Positions 43,535-54,600 of a stretch of 64,000 bases of DNA are shown piece after piece. Position 1 is the first letter of the stretch. Each line of letters begins with the position of its first letter. The position numbers and the translations under genes are program-made. The notes beneath the pieces are model-generated. The model saw only the letters and a program-made list of their open reading frames with translations. It was not told the DNA's origin and did no database searches. The DNA comes from Medakamo hakoo (lineage: Eukaryota > Chlorophyta > Trebouxiophyceae > Coccomyxaceae), in contig CP089460.1 of assembly GCA_026636295.1 (NCBI GenBank), forward strand, positions 1-64,000, in the 5' to 3' direction.

Positions 43535-45036
43535 CTAAGCACTCGACCCGCCGCCGCCACCACCCCCGCTGCTGCCTCGCGACGACGACCACTTTCGCAG
43601 CAAGGAACGGGACAGGGACAGCGACCGCGCCGGCGAAGAGGGCGGCGAGGCGGGCGGCGTGCCGCACGCGCCGGCCACGACGGCCGCCAACCACCCGGCG
43701 CCGCTTTTTTTCGCCGGCGGCGGGATGGGCACGGGCCCGCCTCCGCCGCCGCCGCCCAGCGCGGCCTCCAGGCCCAGGACTTGGGAGCGGGTGTACGCAA
43801 AGCGCAGCGGGCGCACGCCGCCCGGCCGGGCCAGGTGGGAGGGGCGCCCCGCGATCAGGTGGCCCGGCGGGACGGGCGCCCAGGCGACGGGCGGCGTGCC
43901 GGGCGGCAGCGCCGCGGCCGCGGCGCGCGGGTCGGTCGTGAAGGCGACCCCGGCCTCGCCGCCGCCGCCGCCCGGCGACGGACACACCACCCCGTACCAC
44001 AGCGGCTCCCTCCCGGACGCGTCGCGGGCGGCGATGACCAGGCCCGTCCGCGAGTCGAGGCCGGCAAAGGCCCACCCGCCTTCGACGTCGGCCGCGGCCG
44101 CGGCGGCCGCGGCGGCCGCGGCCGCGTCCGCGCCGGCGTGCGGCCCGCCGCCCCCGTCACCGCTGTGCAGGCGGGCCAGGCCGGCGTGCCCCGGCCCACC
44201 ACCGCTGCCACCCTCAGCCCGACCGGCCTTGCCAAACAGGTAGCGGGCCACCACGTCGGCGCCCAGCCCCGCGCCGCACCCGGCCCCGCTGACGGCCGCG
44301 GCCCACGCGCCCCAGTCGACGCCGCCGTCGTCGGACGGGTGGCGCACGTCGGGGTGGGGGCCCGCCCCGCCCGGCGGCGTGGACGGCGCGGCCAGGGCGT
44401 CGATCAGGTCCCCTACATTCGCGACGCACCCGGCCAACCCGGCCGCGGTCGTGGGCGACGCGTGCAGGCACGGCCGCGCGCGGGTGGGGCCGCCGGGCGC
44501 AACGAGCGTGGCCTCGACCGTCGCGGCCAGCCAGGCGCCTTCCACGCCCGCGGCGGGGTCGTGACGGACGGGCGTGCACGTGGTGGAGGGGGTGGGCACC
44601 AGGACCGGCGCCGGCGGCGGGGCGGGCGGCGGGGCGGCCACCACGTTGTTGGAGGTCCGCGTGGCGCGCCGAGAGGAACTGAAAAGAGGGAGACGGGGGT
44701 TTTTTGTTTTTGTGTTGTCCCCACGTGGCCGGGGGGAGGGGGAGGGCGTGAGTTTTGGGGCGCACGACCGACCACGCGGCACCTGTGCATTGGGCCACCG
44801 GCGCAGCGTGCCGAGGGTGGTGGCGGGCGGGGTGGGCACGGCGCGGCGGCGGGGACGCCGCTTTTCTTTCTTCTTCCGCGGTTGCATTGGCCGACGTCGG
44901 AAGCGACGGCACCCGCGCCCACGACACCCGACACCCGTCCGTGACGCGGCGGAGCATCGGCACGGGCCTTCCTCACACACCTAAACCATGACAAGCCGGA
45001 CGAGCGGCGGCGGCTGGGAGCGAAGAGCGTAAACAT
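43535..45036 (-). CDS. DUF3700/aluminium-induced-like protein
   Basis: About 399 residues, exons 45036-44981 and 44678-43535 (phase 2: AG + T). The family has the N-terminal-nucleophile glutamine-amidotransferase fold without proven amidotransferase activity; plant members respond to aluminium and stress. Diagnostic here is WAFAGLDSRTGLVIAARDAS, GREPLWYGVV and the strand VAFTTDP. Before this come GVEGAWLAATVEATLV and CVANVGDLIDALAA, as in the family's substrate-binding half. The catalytic Cys2 is absent: the protein opens MFTLFAPSRRRS. Long Ala and Gly runs interrupt the fold, and the C-terminal 80 residues are Ser-rich. A longer first exon ending at another donor (GTGCCG, about 44779) is also possible. 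Confidence 0.55.
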
Positions 45037-45160
45037 GAAAGAGAGGAGTGCGCGCACGCGAGCGCGCTTTGGCCGAGAGAGCCCGGAATGGCACGCCGCC
45101 TTACCTCACTCAAACCCACCGCTTCGCCCTCACGCTGACACCCACCCCCTCCCCGCCACG

Positions 45161-45242
<82 letters not shown>

Positions 45243-45354
45243 GGGGGGTTTTCCTGTCGTCGTTTCCTGCCTCAGTGTCTCTACATCCGTCCAAACGCAC
45301 AAACGACCACGCCCCACCCCCCCCAAAAGCTCTCTTGCTGCCCCCTCCCCCCCC
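45037..45354. other. Intergenic region with long C tract
   Basis: 318 bases between two minus-strand genes. Dominated by the C48-(AC)15 compound repeat at 45161-45238, with further C-runs at 45315-45354. On the minus strand this is a long G tract downstream of the DUF3700 gene's start side, in its promoter or 5' UTR. No coding signal. Confidence 0.6.
45161..45238. repeat. Homopolymer C48 followed by (AC)15
   Basis: An uninterrupted run of 48 C residues (45161-45208) passes directly into 15 AC units (45209-45238). The opposite strand is a 48-base G run able to form G-quadruplexes. Exact length may be affected by sequencing error, as for any long homopolymer. Confidence 0.85.
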
Positions 45355-46083
45355 TCATTTGCGGTCCTGGACCACGCCCGGCGTCCGCCCCGCCTCCTTC
45401 CCGTCGTACTGCCCCTCAAACGGCAGGCCCGCCGCGTTCCAGGCGAACGCGCCGCCGTCGACGTGCAGGACGGCCGGGACCCGTCCGTCTTCCAGCAGGC
45501 GGAAAGCGGCTTGCAGCGAGCGCGACGGCTTGCCCAGCGCGAAGGACGGCGTCGGCGTCAGGCTCCCGCCCGTCTCGCACAGCACGCACACGGCGCGGCC
45601 CTGCGCCGCCGCGACCACCTCCTCCACAAAGGCGGCGTTCTGCACCGTGGGTTGGACGCCGTTCAGGGCCAGCAGGGCCGCCTTGAAAAAGGCGCCCGGC
45701 CCGCCGCCGGCCCCGGCCGCCGGGTTGAATTTCACGTACAGCGGGATTTTGACGGCGCCCGCGGGCGACGCTTTCTCGCTCACGTCGGGCGGGCGGACGT
45801 CGACGAGGACGTGCGTGCCGGCGGAGACGAGCCTGGCGGCTTCGGGCGGGGGCGTCGACACGGTCAGGCCGTGTTTGGCCGTCAGGGCGCCGTAGATGGA
45901 CTCCCAGCGCGGCATGGCGTCGGGCTGTTGTCGGGGCGCGGCCGCCGCGGGCGCGAGGGTCGGGCGAGCGGGTCGGGCGCGCGGCCGCGGCGCGCGCGCG
46001 GCCGGCGCGGCGCGCCGCGTCGCACGAGCGCGGGCCGGCGCGGACACGCCCGTCGCCCTGGTCATGCAGAGTCTGCTGGACAT
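45355..46083 (-). CDS. Rhodanese-domain protein, probably organellar
   Basis: Single exon, 242 residues. After an Arg/Ala/Pro-rich leader of about 55 residues (MSSRLCMTRATGVSAPARAR), typical of a plastid or mitochondrial transit peptide, comes one rhodanese fold. It includes WESIYGALTAKHG, HVLVDVRPPDV, AGAVKIPLY and the active-site loop VCVLCETGGS with the catalytic cysteine. A LEDGRVPAVLHVDGGAFAW segment follows. Plant proteins of this kind sit on thylakoids or envelopes; sulfur transfer itself is unproven for most. Start is ATG 46083; the frame is open 117 bases further up from a non-ATG codon. Confidence 0.82.
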   Translation of the reverse strand: MSSRLCMTRATGVSAPARARATRRAAPAARAPRPRARPARPTLAPAAAAPRQQPDAMPRWESIYGALTAKHGLTVSTPPPEAARLVSAGTHVLVDVRPPDVSEKASPAGAVKIPLYVKFNPAAGAGGGPGAFFKAALLALNGVQPTVQNAAFVEEVVAAAQGRAVCVLCETGGSLTPTPSFALGKPSRSLQAAFRLLEDGRVPAVLHVDGGAFAWNAAGLPFEGQYDGKEAGRTPGVVQDRK

Positions 46084-46394
46084 GGCGCTGTTGGAGGGCG
46101 GTCTGGCGGATGTGGCGGGGTCGAGGCGGCGAGCGCGCTTCTCACTCTTCCTGTTCTGCAGTGTGCGGGGGCAGCGCGAAAAGAGCATTCGCACGCCCAC
46201 TCCCTTTTTTCACGGCGGCGAAAGAGGTGCCTCTTCACCCCGTGCGCGCGCCCTTCACACCCCACGCACGAGTCCACGAGGTAACCTCTCCTGATTCGTT
46301 TCTTCCCCCCATTTTTTCATCTTTTTTTTTCTTGTTGGTGAGAGCGCAGTGTTTTGCAAAAAAACAAAAAAACAGCAGTTTTTCAGTTTCAACG
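46084..46394. other. AT-richer intergenic region
   Basis: 311 bases between two minus-strand genes, with the lowest GC around 46295-46395 (T-runs at 46320-46330, A-runs at 46359-46376). It probably contains the rhodanese promoter and the 3' UTR of the next gene. No gene seen. Confidence 0.45.
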
Positions 46395-47257
46395 TTACCC
46401 GCGCACTCCCCACGCCGCCTGGTACGGCTGGTACGGCTGGTGGTTGTAAGGGTGAGGAGGAGGCTGTGGGGGTGGTGGCGGCGGCGGCGCCAGGGCTTCG
46501 TTGTCCAGGACGCGGAGCGTCCACTGGGTGGTGGGGTGGGGGTGGGGGGGTGGGTGGGTGGGGTGGGGGTGGGTGCCGCAAAATGGACGGGGGAGAGATA
46601 CAGAGGCACGAGGCGCCCCACCCCCTGTGCTCTCACCATGTCCACGAGCAGTTCATGGCGGACGTGCAAGTACGCGGCCCGCGCCGTGGCGGCCGCCAAG
46701 CGGGCCGCCGCTTCGGCGGCGGCCCGCTCCCTGTCGGCGGCCACGGCCGCGGCGGCCGCAGCCTGGAGGGGTGGGTGAGCGGTCGTGGCTGGAGGCCAGG
46801 GGGGTCGTTTTGTCCCTCGCCCGCCCAGCCCGCCCCCCCGGTCGCCTGTCCACTCACCTGGTCCTGGACCAGGCCGCGCAGGTAGTCTAACTCCGCCGCA
46901 GCGGCCTGGTGCAAGGCGGCGGCGGCGGGCGGCGGCGCCCCGGCCTCGCTCCCACCACCGTTGCGGTGGTGCCGCCGCCACCACCACCCTTTCTTGGAGC
47001 CGGCCGCGAAGTCGGCCGGGTCCCAGGTGCAGGCGTGCGTCAAGGGTTCGGCGGCGGGCGGGCCGGAGGGCGCGGGCGGCGGCGGCGGCGCGGCGGCCGG
47101 GCTGCCGCCGTGCGTGCGTGGGGTGGTGGGGGGAGGGGAAGGGTCATGCGGCTGCGTGGGCCGCCACCGCCCCTGCCTCCCCCCTCTCCCGCGGCGTGTG
47201 AGCCGCCACCACCCGCCCGCACCGGAAGACGGGCTCCCAAGCGGAGGCCGCCGCCAT
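46395..47257 (-). CDS. Unknown coiled-coil, proline-rich protein
   Basis: Four exons (47257-47223, 47101-46858, 46762-46637, 46523-46395), about 177 residues, all junctions in phase. I do not recognise the family. It starts MAAASAWEPVFR, then a Pro/Ala run and THACTWDPADF with the aromatic/basic WWWRRHH segment. A helical coiled-coil region of about 65 residues (AAAAELDYLRGLVQDQ through RERAAAEAAARLAAATARA) follows, and the protein ends in a Pro run and a Tyr/Gln/Pro tail with the repeat PYQPYQ. The 35-nt first exon was placed by phase (CG + C) because the main exon has no ATG. The structure suggests a small adaptor; function unknown. Confidence 0.5.
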
Positions 47258-47462
47258 TGGAGGTCAGATGGCGGTGTGTGTGTGCGTGCGTGTGCGCAGA
47301 AGCGTGGGCCCTCTCTCCCTCTCTCTCTCTCTCCCCCAGGTCGGCGGAAGGCAACAAGTGTGTGAGGGGACGACGACAGCCTCCCACAGTGCGCGCCACC
47401 CACCCCGCCCTCCGTCCATCATCCACCCCATCCCACCCCTCTCCAGCCTTCTCTCATACTCA

Positions 47463-48662
47463 TCACGCCACCCCTTCTTTCACGCCCGCCCGTGCCCGGG
47501 CGGCGCGGGCGTGCGCCGCCGCGGCCGCCAAGCCCAGGGACACCGCCCGCCCGGCCCCGCCGTGGATGGCGGAGCCCGCGGCGGCCACGGCGGCCGCGCC
47601 CGCCGCGCCGCCGGCCAGGGCGACCGGCAGGACGGCCGCCAGGCGGCTCACGTCGCACGCGGCGCTGCCGCTCCCCAACACGGCCAGCGGTGCCAGGGCC
47701 AGCAGCGCGGCTGAGTGGGACGGCCCAAACGCGCCCGCTGCGACGGCGCCGGGCGCCGGCCCAGCCACCCAGCGGCCGGGCGCGCAGCGCGCGGCGCGCG
47801 ACGCGGACAGGGCGGCCGCGATCAGAGCGTCCCCCAGCGCGGCCCGGGCGAACAGGGTCGCGGGCGCCAGCGCCGCCAGCGCGGCCAGGGCGACGCCCGC
47901 GGCGGGCGCGACGGCGGGGCCAAACCCCGCGGCCGCGACCAGGGCCGCGCCGACCGCCCCGCCCGCGGCCTGCCCCACCGTCGTCAGGACGGCCGACCGC
48001 ATGGCGGCGCCCGTGCCCGCCCGCCGCTCCCAGGCCGCCGCCGCGGCGGCGTGCCACGCCGCCGCCGCCACGTCCCCGCCGCCCTGGCCCGCCAGCGCCA
48101 GGCCGGCGGGCAGGCCGACGCAGCAGGCCACGGCGAGCGGGTGGGGGCCGCCCACGCCGGCCGTGCCGACGAGCGTGGCCGCGGCGACGAGGGTGACGGC
48201 CAGGCCGCCGACCAGGCCGCCGGCCAGGGTGCGCCAGGCGCGGCGGGCGGCGCCGGCCGCGCCCGCGCCCGCCGCCGCGGCGTGCGCGGCGCCCGCTTCG
48301 AGCACGGTCGCGGACGGCAGGGCCGGCGCGGCCGCCGCGTCGGCGGCGGGCTGGCCCGGACCGATGCCGCCGCCCGCGGCCGGGTCGCCGGGCGGGGCCT
48401 GGTAGTAGAGGACGGAGCCGGCGCCGGCCGCGGAGTGGGTGAACGCTGCAGGAGGTGGGACGGCCGCAGCGCGTCGCGCGCGCGGATAGAGCCGCGCGGC
48501 CGCGCCAGCACCGCCGCCGCACCGCCGCCCGATCGCGGCCACCCGCGCCGTGCCACTCCCGGGTGGCATTGTGGAAGGACAGCTCCCACCTCGGCGGAAG
48601 GGTGCGAGGCCGGCAACCGCCAGGCACGGCCGGGAGAGCGGCGCGAGCGGACGAGGAGGCAT
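47463..48662 (-). CDS. Unknown organellar multi-pass membrane protein
   Basis: Open frame of 399 residues. The first 80 residues are Arg/Pro/Ala-rich (MPPRPLAPLSRPCLAVAGLA) and look like an organelle leader. From about residue 150 there are roughly six hydrophobic Ala/Gly/Val segments, such as LAGGLVGGLAVTLVAAATLV and AAGVALAALAALAPATLFAR, separated by short polar loops. The C-terminus is basic (HARAARARAGVKEGVA). No family recognised. A 144-nt stop-free segment near 48453-48596 (GTGGGA to CTGCAG on the minus strand) could be an intron; its removal keeps frame and would shorten the leader. It follows the ATP synthase d gene on the same strand by 193 bp. Confidence 0.5.
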   Translation of the reverse strand: MPPRPLAPLSRPCLAVAGLAPFRRGGSCPSTMPPGSGTARVAAIGRRCGGGAGAAARLYPRARRAAAVPPPAAFTHSAAGAGSVLYYQAPPGDPAAGGGIGPGQPAADAAAAPALPSATVLEAGAAHAAAAGAGAAGAARRAWRTLAGGLVGGLAVTLVAAATLVGTAGVGGPHPLAVACCVGLPAGLALAGQGGGDVAAAAWHAAAAAAWERRAGTGAAMRSAVLTTVGQAAGGAVGAALVAAAGFGPAVAPAAGVALAALAALAPATLFARAALGDALIAAALSASRAARCAPGRWVAGPAPGAVAAGAFGPSHSAALLALAPLAVLGSGSAACDVSRLAAVLPVALAGGAAGAAAVAAAGSAIHGGAGRAVSLGLAAAAAHARAARARAGVKEGVA

Positions 48663-48855
48663 GGCGCGTTGCGAGTTCTGAACGCAACCAAAAAAAAAAC
48701 CTTGGCTGCCCCCCCCTTTTTCCGACACACCCACACACACCCACACACGGCTTGTCTCTTTTCTTCTACACACACACGGCTCTCTCCCCACGGGGGCCAC
48801 GGGTCCACACCCTCCCCTCCACACAACCCCCCCATTCGGGCGGGGTCTTTCTCCC

Positions 48856-49967
48856 TCAGTAAAATTTGCCGGCCGCGATCTCCGCGTCGATCGCCGCGGC
48901 CGCGGCCGGGTCGGCCGCCAGCTCGTCGTCGACCGTGGCCTTGGCCAGGTGCGCGATGTCGGCTTCCACGGCCTTGACTTCCGCGTCCAGCGCCGCCAGG
49001 CGGGCCTGGGACGCCGCGGCCAAGTCCTTGGCCTGCTGGATGAGCGGGGCGAAGTGGCCGTCGACGGCCGCGAGCGCGGCGCCAGCGTCGAGCGTGGGCA
49101 GGCGCAGGGAGGAGTAGGCGTTTTTGAGGACGCCCAGGACGGCTGGGTCGACGTCGGCGGCAAAGGCCTCAAAGTTGGGGGCGGAGACGGCCTGTGGTGG
49201 GTGGGTGGCGTGGCGGTGGACGGGTGAGGCAGGCGGGACGGACAACCAGGGGCGAGGTGGTCAGGGATGGGCGGAGGTCGCGGCCGCGCCGCGCGTCTCG
49301 TCTCTCTCACCTTGCCCGCCTTGGCCGCCAGCTTGTCCGCGCCTTCCGACAGGGCGGCGCGCAGGCCCGCCAGCTCGCGCTTGCCGTCGTCCGTGGTGAT
49401 GAGCGAGGTCAGGGCGTCCCAGTCGATGTCGGCGGAGGCAGGCGCAGCGGCGGGCGCAGCGGCGGCGGGCGGCGCGGCGTCGGCGGCGAATGCGCGCCGA
49501 GCGAGGGCCTGTTTTTTTGTTGAGGTGGAGGGGTGCGGCGTTGTGTGAGTCAAGGCGCGCGCGTGCGGCCGTGTCTCGCCTTGCCCCTGGCCGCGGGCGG
49601 GCGAGCAACGGAAAAGGGGATGGCCCGTGGGCCCCGGGCGAGAAGAGAGGCGCGGCGACGGCGCACAAAAACAGTCGGTCGCCCTCGCCAGCGAACCAGA
49701 AAGCCGGGCGCGCCCTGCCTTTCAGGTCGCCGCCCACGGGGGCGGGTGCCCTGCCTCAGTGGCTCCGACGACGAGAAAGGAGGGGATGACCGGCCCCGTG
49801 CACGCCCAGTGCACACGCGCCTCTCTCTCCGCTGCTCACGCCGTCGATCGTTCTGGTGGGGCGGCACGGACGAGCGCGGGGGCGCGCACACACACACGCG
49901 CGTCGGCCTCGTCCCTCCCCCTTGGCAAGCGTACCTTGCGCGCCGACTGAGCGGCCGCGCGCAGCAT
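48856..49967 (-). CDS. ATPQ: Mitochondrial ATP synthase subunit d
   Basis: Peripheral-stalk subunit of mitochondrial F1Fo ATP synthase. Three exons (49967-49935, 49508-49311, 49191-48856), all phase 0, 188 residues. Exon 1 codes MLRAAAQSARK, and exon 2 continues ALARRAFAAD, a typical mitochondrial presequence. The mature protein matches the plant subunit: DIDWDALTSLITTDDGKREL, then FEAFAADVDPAVLGVLKNAY, followed by a long helix with QQAKDLAAASQARLAALDAE and the ending AAGKFY. The tiny first exon was identified by phase and presequence. It is divergent from the ABC4 gene with 265 bp between starts. Confidence 0.88.
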
Positions 49968-50232
49968 GGTCGTGGTGTAGGTGCGAGTGACGCGCGAGGG
50001 GGGCGGAAACTCGGACGCCGAGACGGTGTCAGAATGAGAGAGTGGGGGGCAGGCTGGGCCCCCGACCACCCTCGCCCCTCACTCGCGCGTCCGGCACCCC
50101 GCAGCAAAGGAACGCACACCATCCTAGTCACGGGCCGCAGCCGCCCCGCCACCGCGCCTGTCCCCCTCCTCTTCCGCCGAGACGCAGACGCACCAAGCCC
50201 GAGCCTTTGACTCGCCGCGTCGAGGAAGCAGA

Positions 50233-51540
50233 ATGCACGCGGCCGCCGTGTGGCTCCCTTCCTCCTCGAGCGCGGCCGGCGCCTGCCAAGCCATGCCGCG
50301 CAGGCGCGGTTCGCTGCCTTGCCCACAGCCGCCCTGGCCTGCCCACACCTCCGCCACTGGCGGGCGAGTGCACACGCGTGTCCACAACCCACAGGTGACG
50401 AGGTGGCGGCATTGGCGCCCGCCCACAGCTGCCGCGGGCGGCGCAAGCCCGGCCGGCGACGGCGCGTCCCTGCCTCCCTCGCCCGCACCGCTGCCGCCGC
50501 CGCCCAACCTGTGGCTCGCCGCGGCCAAGCCCGCCATGTACGCGGTCGCCCTCGTGCCCGTGGCCGTGGGCGGGGCAGCAGCTGTGGCTGCAGCCGCCGC
50601 CGCCGCCGCGCCCGCCGCCCTCCCCTGGGCCGCGCTCCGGCGCGCGGGCGGCGCGCTCGCCTACGCCGCGGCGGGCGGGTGCGCGACCATCGGCTGGCTC
50701 AACCTGTCCAACGACGCGTGGGACGCGCGCACGGGCGTGGACGCGACCAAGGCGGAGTCGGTCGTCAATTTGTTGGGCGGGAAAGTGGGCGTGGTCCACG
50801 CCGCCGCGCTGGCGGCGCTGGCGGCGGGCGTGGCGTGGCTGGGCGCCGCGCTCGCGGCCGCGGGCTGCGCCACGCTGCCTGCCCTGCTCGCGCGCACCGC
50901 GACGGGCGACCCCCGCCCGGCCGCCCTCCTCACCGCCGCGGTGGCGGCGGGCTACATCTACCAGGGCCCGCCGTTTAGGCTGTCTTACATCGGCGCGGGC
51001 GAGCCCCTGTGCTTCGCCGCGTTTGGGCCGGCGGCGACGACCGCGTTTTACCTGGTCGGCGCAGGCGCGCTGGCGTCGTCGCCGCCCGGCGCCGCCCTGC
51101 CGCCGCTGGCCACGCCCGCCACGGCCGTCGCCGCCACAATGGTCGGCCTGACCACCGCGTCCGTCCTGTTCTGCTCGCACTTTCACCAGTTCGCCGGCGA
51201 CGCGGCCGCGGGCAAGCGCTCGCCGATCGTGCGCCTGGGCGGCGACACGGCCGCGGCCGCTCGGCTGTTGAGGACGGGCGTCCTGGCCACGTACGCCCTC
51301 CTGGCGCTGTCCGCTGCAGCTGCCTGGCTGCCACTCCCGGCCGCGCTCACAGCCGCCGCCCTGTCCGCGCCGCCCGCCAAGGCGCTGGTGGGCCGCGCGG
51401 CGGCCGACCACGCCGTCCCCGCGCGCGCGCGCACGCTCAAGCTCGCCGCCCTGGACTGGCATGCGGGCCTGGGCGCGGGGCTGACACTCGGCCTGGCGGG
51501 TCCGGCTGTGCTGGCAGCCGCCCGGGCGGTCGGCGTGTAA
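50233..51540 (+). CDS. ABC4: 1,4-dihydroxy-2-naphthoate phytyltransferase (MenA/ABC4)
   Basis: UbiA-family membrane prenyltransferase that attaches the phytyl chain in phylloquinone (vitamin K1) synthesis, needed for photosystem I. About 435 residues in one frame. First Asp-rich motif is NDAWDARTGVDATKAESVVN; the second region is CSHFHQFAGDAAAGKRSPIV, both MenA-specific. Around them are eight or nine hydrophobic segments (AAKPAMYAVALVPVAVGG, and VGLTTASVLF before the second motif). The N-terminal 90 residues are Ser/Pro/Arg-rich and suit a plastid transit peptide (MHAAAVWLPSSSSAAGACQA). An intron ending at CCACAG near 50396 cannot be excluded and would change only the leader. It is strong evidence that the organism has a photosynthetic plastid. 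Confidence 0.9.
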   Translation: MHAAAVWLPSSSSAAGACQAMPRRRGSLPCPQPPWPAHTSATGGRVHTRVHNPQVTRWRHWRPPTAAAGGASPAGDGASLPPSPAPLPPPPNLWLAAAKPAMYAVALVPVAVGGAAAVAAAAAAAAPAALPWAALRRAGGALAYAAAGGCATIGWLNLSNDAWDARTGVDATKAESVVNLLGGKVGVVHAAALAALAAGVAWLGAALAAAGCATLPALLARTATGDPRPAALLTAAVAAGYIYQGPPFRLSYIGAGEPLCFAAFGPAATTAFYLVGAGALASSPPGAALPPLATPATAVAATMVGLTTASVLFCSHFHQFAGDAAAGKRSPIVRLGGDTAAAARLLRTGVLATYALLALSAAAAWLPLPAALTAAALSAPPAKALVGRAAADHAVPARARTLKLAALDWHAGLGAGLTLGLAGPAVLAAARAVGV

Positions 51541-51605
51541 AACAAAAACACACAGGGGTGACACACACACCCAGCACTTTACAAAAACGCACACACGCCC
51601 TCTGG

Positions 51606-54600
51606 TCAGTCTCCACGCCCGCTGCCGCCGCCACCGCGCGCGGCCTCCCGCTTCTCCGCCGCGCCCGCCTGCGCAAACCGCTTCTTGCGCTCCTCCCGCC
51701 GCAGCGCCGACCGCCACGTCTCGTCCGCCGCCAGCTTCTTGGCGTGCGCCGCCCGTTTGACCGCCTCCTTCTCGCGGCGCTTGCCGGCCTTGGCGTTGCG
51801 AATCGCGTTGAGCTGGGACACGAGCGACGCCGCCTTCCTCTCCCGCTTGTCCGTCACGACGACGGCCCGGCGCTGGGCCAGGGACTTGCGCTTGCGGGCG
51901 GGCGTGGTCGTCGGCTTGGACCCGTACGGCAGGGCGGCCACGAGGGATTTCGGAATCTTGAGCGGGTTGAACTGGCGGGGCGGCCGCTCGACCGGGCGGT
52001 AGAGCGAGTCGCCGTCCCGCGGCGCGCCCACGCCGGCGGCACGGCGCAGTTCGGCGACCGTGCGCATGCCCAGCCAGCCGTCAGTTTCGGGCGTGGCCGG
52101 GACGTGGGAGGACCGGGGTTGGGGCGGGGCCGGGCCGGTGGAGAGGGCGTGCGCAGGCGGTGCCGTGGTCGCCGCGGCGGCCTTGCCAGGCCGCCCGCCT
52201 CCTCCACCGCCCGCCCGGGCGTCGGGGTAGTACCCCGTCCCGGCCGCGCCCGTGCCGAACACGTAGCCCGGGCGGGCGCCACTGAAAGTGGGTGACGGGA
52301 TGAAGGCGGTGCCGGGGGCGTCGGCGGCGGCAGGCGCGGCCGCGCCGCCCGTCGGCGGGGGCGTGCCCGGCGCGGCCGGTGGACCGACGCCCCCGCCCCC
52401 ACCACCACCCCCGCTCCGCGCCCGGGCGGGCGACGGCGCCAGCAGGTCCGTGACCGGGTTGTACAGGGACGGCAGTGGCACGCCCACCCAGGCCCGCAGG
52501 AAGACCAGGTCGGACAGGAGGGGCTTGTCCTCAAACGCGACGCGCACGGCGCCCGGGTGGCCCCGCGCGGCCTTGGCCCCCGCGCCCGCGGCCTTCTTGA
52601 TGATGCCCCGCAGCCCGGCCGCCGTCCGCACGGCCGCGCCCTCGAATTTGGCGGCTTCCAACGGCGAGTTGAACAGCCCCTTGACGAACGCGGTGCGGCG
52701 GTGGATGGTCAGGGGCTCGCCGACCAGCTTGAGCTTTTTGACGACGCGCGGCGCGGCGTCCGCCCCAAGGACGGCGCCCGTCGCCGCGATGCGCCAGGCC
52801 GCGCCGGACAGGGCGCCCGCCGCCAGGGCCAGCACGCCCGTCCCCGCTGGCGCGGGCGGGCCCCACACGTACGCCAGGCAGTGCATGTGCTCCGGCGTGT
52901 ACTTCAGCGCGCGCGTGCGGCCGTTGGCGTCCTCGGTCGCGTACACGGGCAGCGCCTGGAAGCGGCGCCACCCCACGCTGAGGATGAGCGGGTCGCGGGC
53001 TTTCAGGACGCGCGGCGACCAGCGGTGGCGCTTGACCCGCAGGGACAGGAAGGACCGGCCCTCGTCCGCCGGGGTGAGGCCGCCCACGACCAGCGGGCGG
53101 CGCGGGTCCCAGTGCTGGACGAGTTCCGCGGGGACGCGCGAGAGCGTGAGGCGGACGTAGGACCCGGCGCGCACGCCGGCCAGGGTGGCGGCGTCGGAGG
53201 CGGGCAGGGCCGCGAGCGCGGCCGCCGTGCGGGCCTGGCGCGCGGCGAGCGCGGCTTTGGCTTCGTCGTAAAAGTTTGGCCCGGCCGCCGCGTCCAGGCG
53301 GGCGGCCGGGTCCTTTGACGCGCCGGCGCCGTGTTCGTCGCCGTCCCCACCACCGCCGCCGTCGTCCGCCATGGCGTCGCCGCCTTCATCGTACGCGGCA
53401 TCAAACGCGGCTTTCTTGGCGGCCTTGGCGGCCGCGCGCGCTTCGGCCTCCGCCTCTGCTTCGGCCGCCGCGACGGCCGCCCGGCCCGCGGCCAGGGCGG
53501 CCGCGGTCTCCGGGTCGGGGGGCGCGCCGCCGTCGCCGCCGCCGCCCCCGCCCGCCGCCTCCATGTCCTCCCAGTCGCCGTCCAGGTCGGAGCCCGACCC
53601 GTCGCCGCCGTCTTCGCCTCCACCACCGCCGCGCGCCAGGCGGGCGGCGCGCGCCGCGGCCGCGTCCCAGTCGCCCGTCACAAACCGGTTGCGCAGGCCC
53701 TCCACCCGGGCCGGGTCGGCCCAGGCGGCGAGGGACGCGGCGGACGGCGGGGCCGGCGCGGACGCGTCGTCTTCGTCGTCGTTGGCGGTGGGGGTGGCGG
53801 GCGCGGCCGCCTCGGCGGTCGGAGCGGCGCCCACCCGCTCGCGCGGGCGTTTCAGCTTGAAAAGCTCGCCCTCGCCGTCCGAGCCGTCGTCGGCTCCAGC
53901 GCCGTCGGCTTTGCCGGCCGCGTCGCCGTAGACGAGGGCGGCCAAGTCAGCCGGGCGGCGGGCGAAGAGGGCGGCAGACGCGCGGTCGGCCAGCCCCGCC
54001 TTCCACGCGGCCGCGTTGCCGAGGCCTTCGTCGCCTGACGACGCGTCGTCTTCGTCCGACGACGACGAGCCTGCGTCGTCGTCGTCGTCGCCTTCGCTGT
54101 CCGAGCCCGACGCGGCGTCGCGGCGGCCGGCGTCGTCGCCATCCTCGTCATCAGAAGATGACGGGCTCATGCCCCCGTCGTCCTCGTCCGACGACGAGGC
54201 CGCGCCGCGGCCACCACCGCCGCCCGCCCCACTCCCAAACGCCGACACCATGCCCGCGGGGGCGGGCCGGCGCTCACGCGCCGCCTGCAGAGCCGCTTCA
54301 CCCGCGGCCAGCCAGCCCGCTGCATCGGCGCCCGCCACGGCCGGCCCGCCCGCAAACAGGCGGATGGAGGAGGCGGCCAGCGCGGCGTCGACGGTCGGGC
54401 GGTCGCCGGGCGTGGCCAGCTCGCGCACCATGCGCACGCCCTCCGTCGGCGCGCCGTCGGCGTCGCCGCCGCCACCGCCGCCGCCGTCGGGCGACGTGAA
54501 CGTCACCTTGTGGTCCGGAATGTCCACGTACACGGCGTCCCGGTCAAAGAGCAGGGCGCCGACGCCCGCCATGGGCGCGTACAGGCCGCGGTCCCTGTCG

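Noticed and set aside
47463-49553. One long minus-strand frame joining ATP synthase d sequence to the membrane protein
   Set aside because: The frame merges exon 2 of the ATP synthase d gene with the downstream gene by chance. Splice junctions and the family C-terminus show the d subunit ends at 48856.
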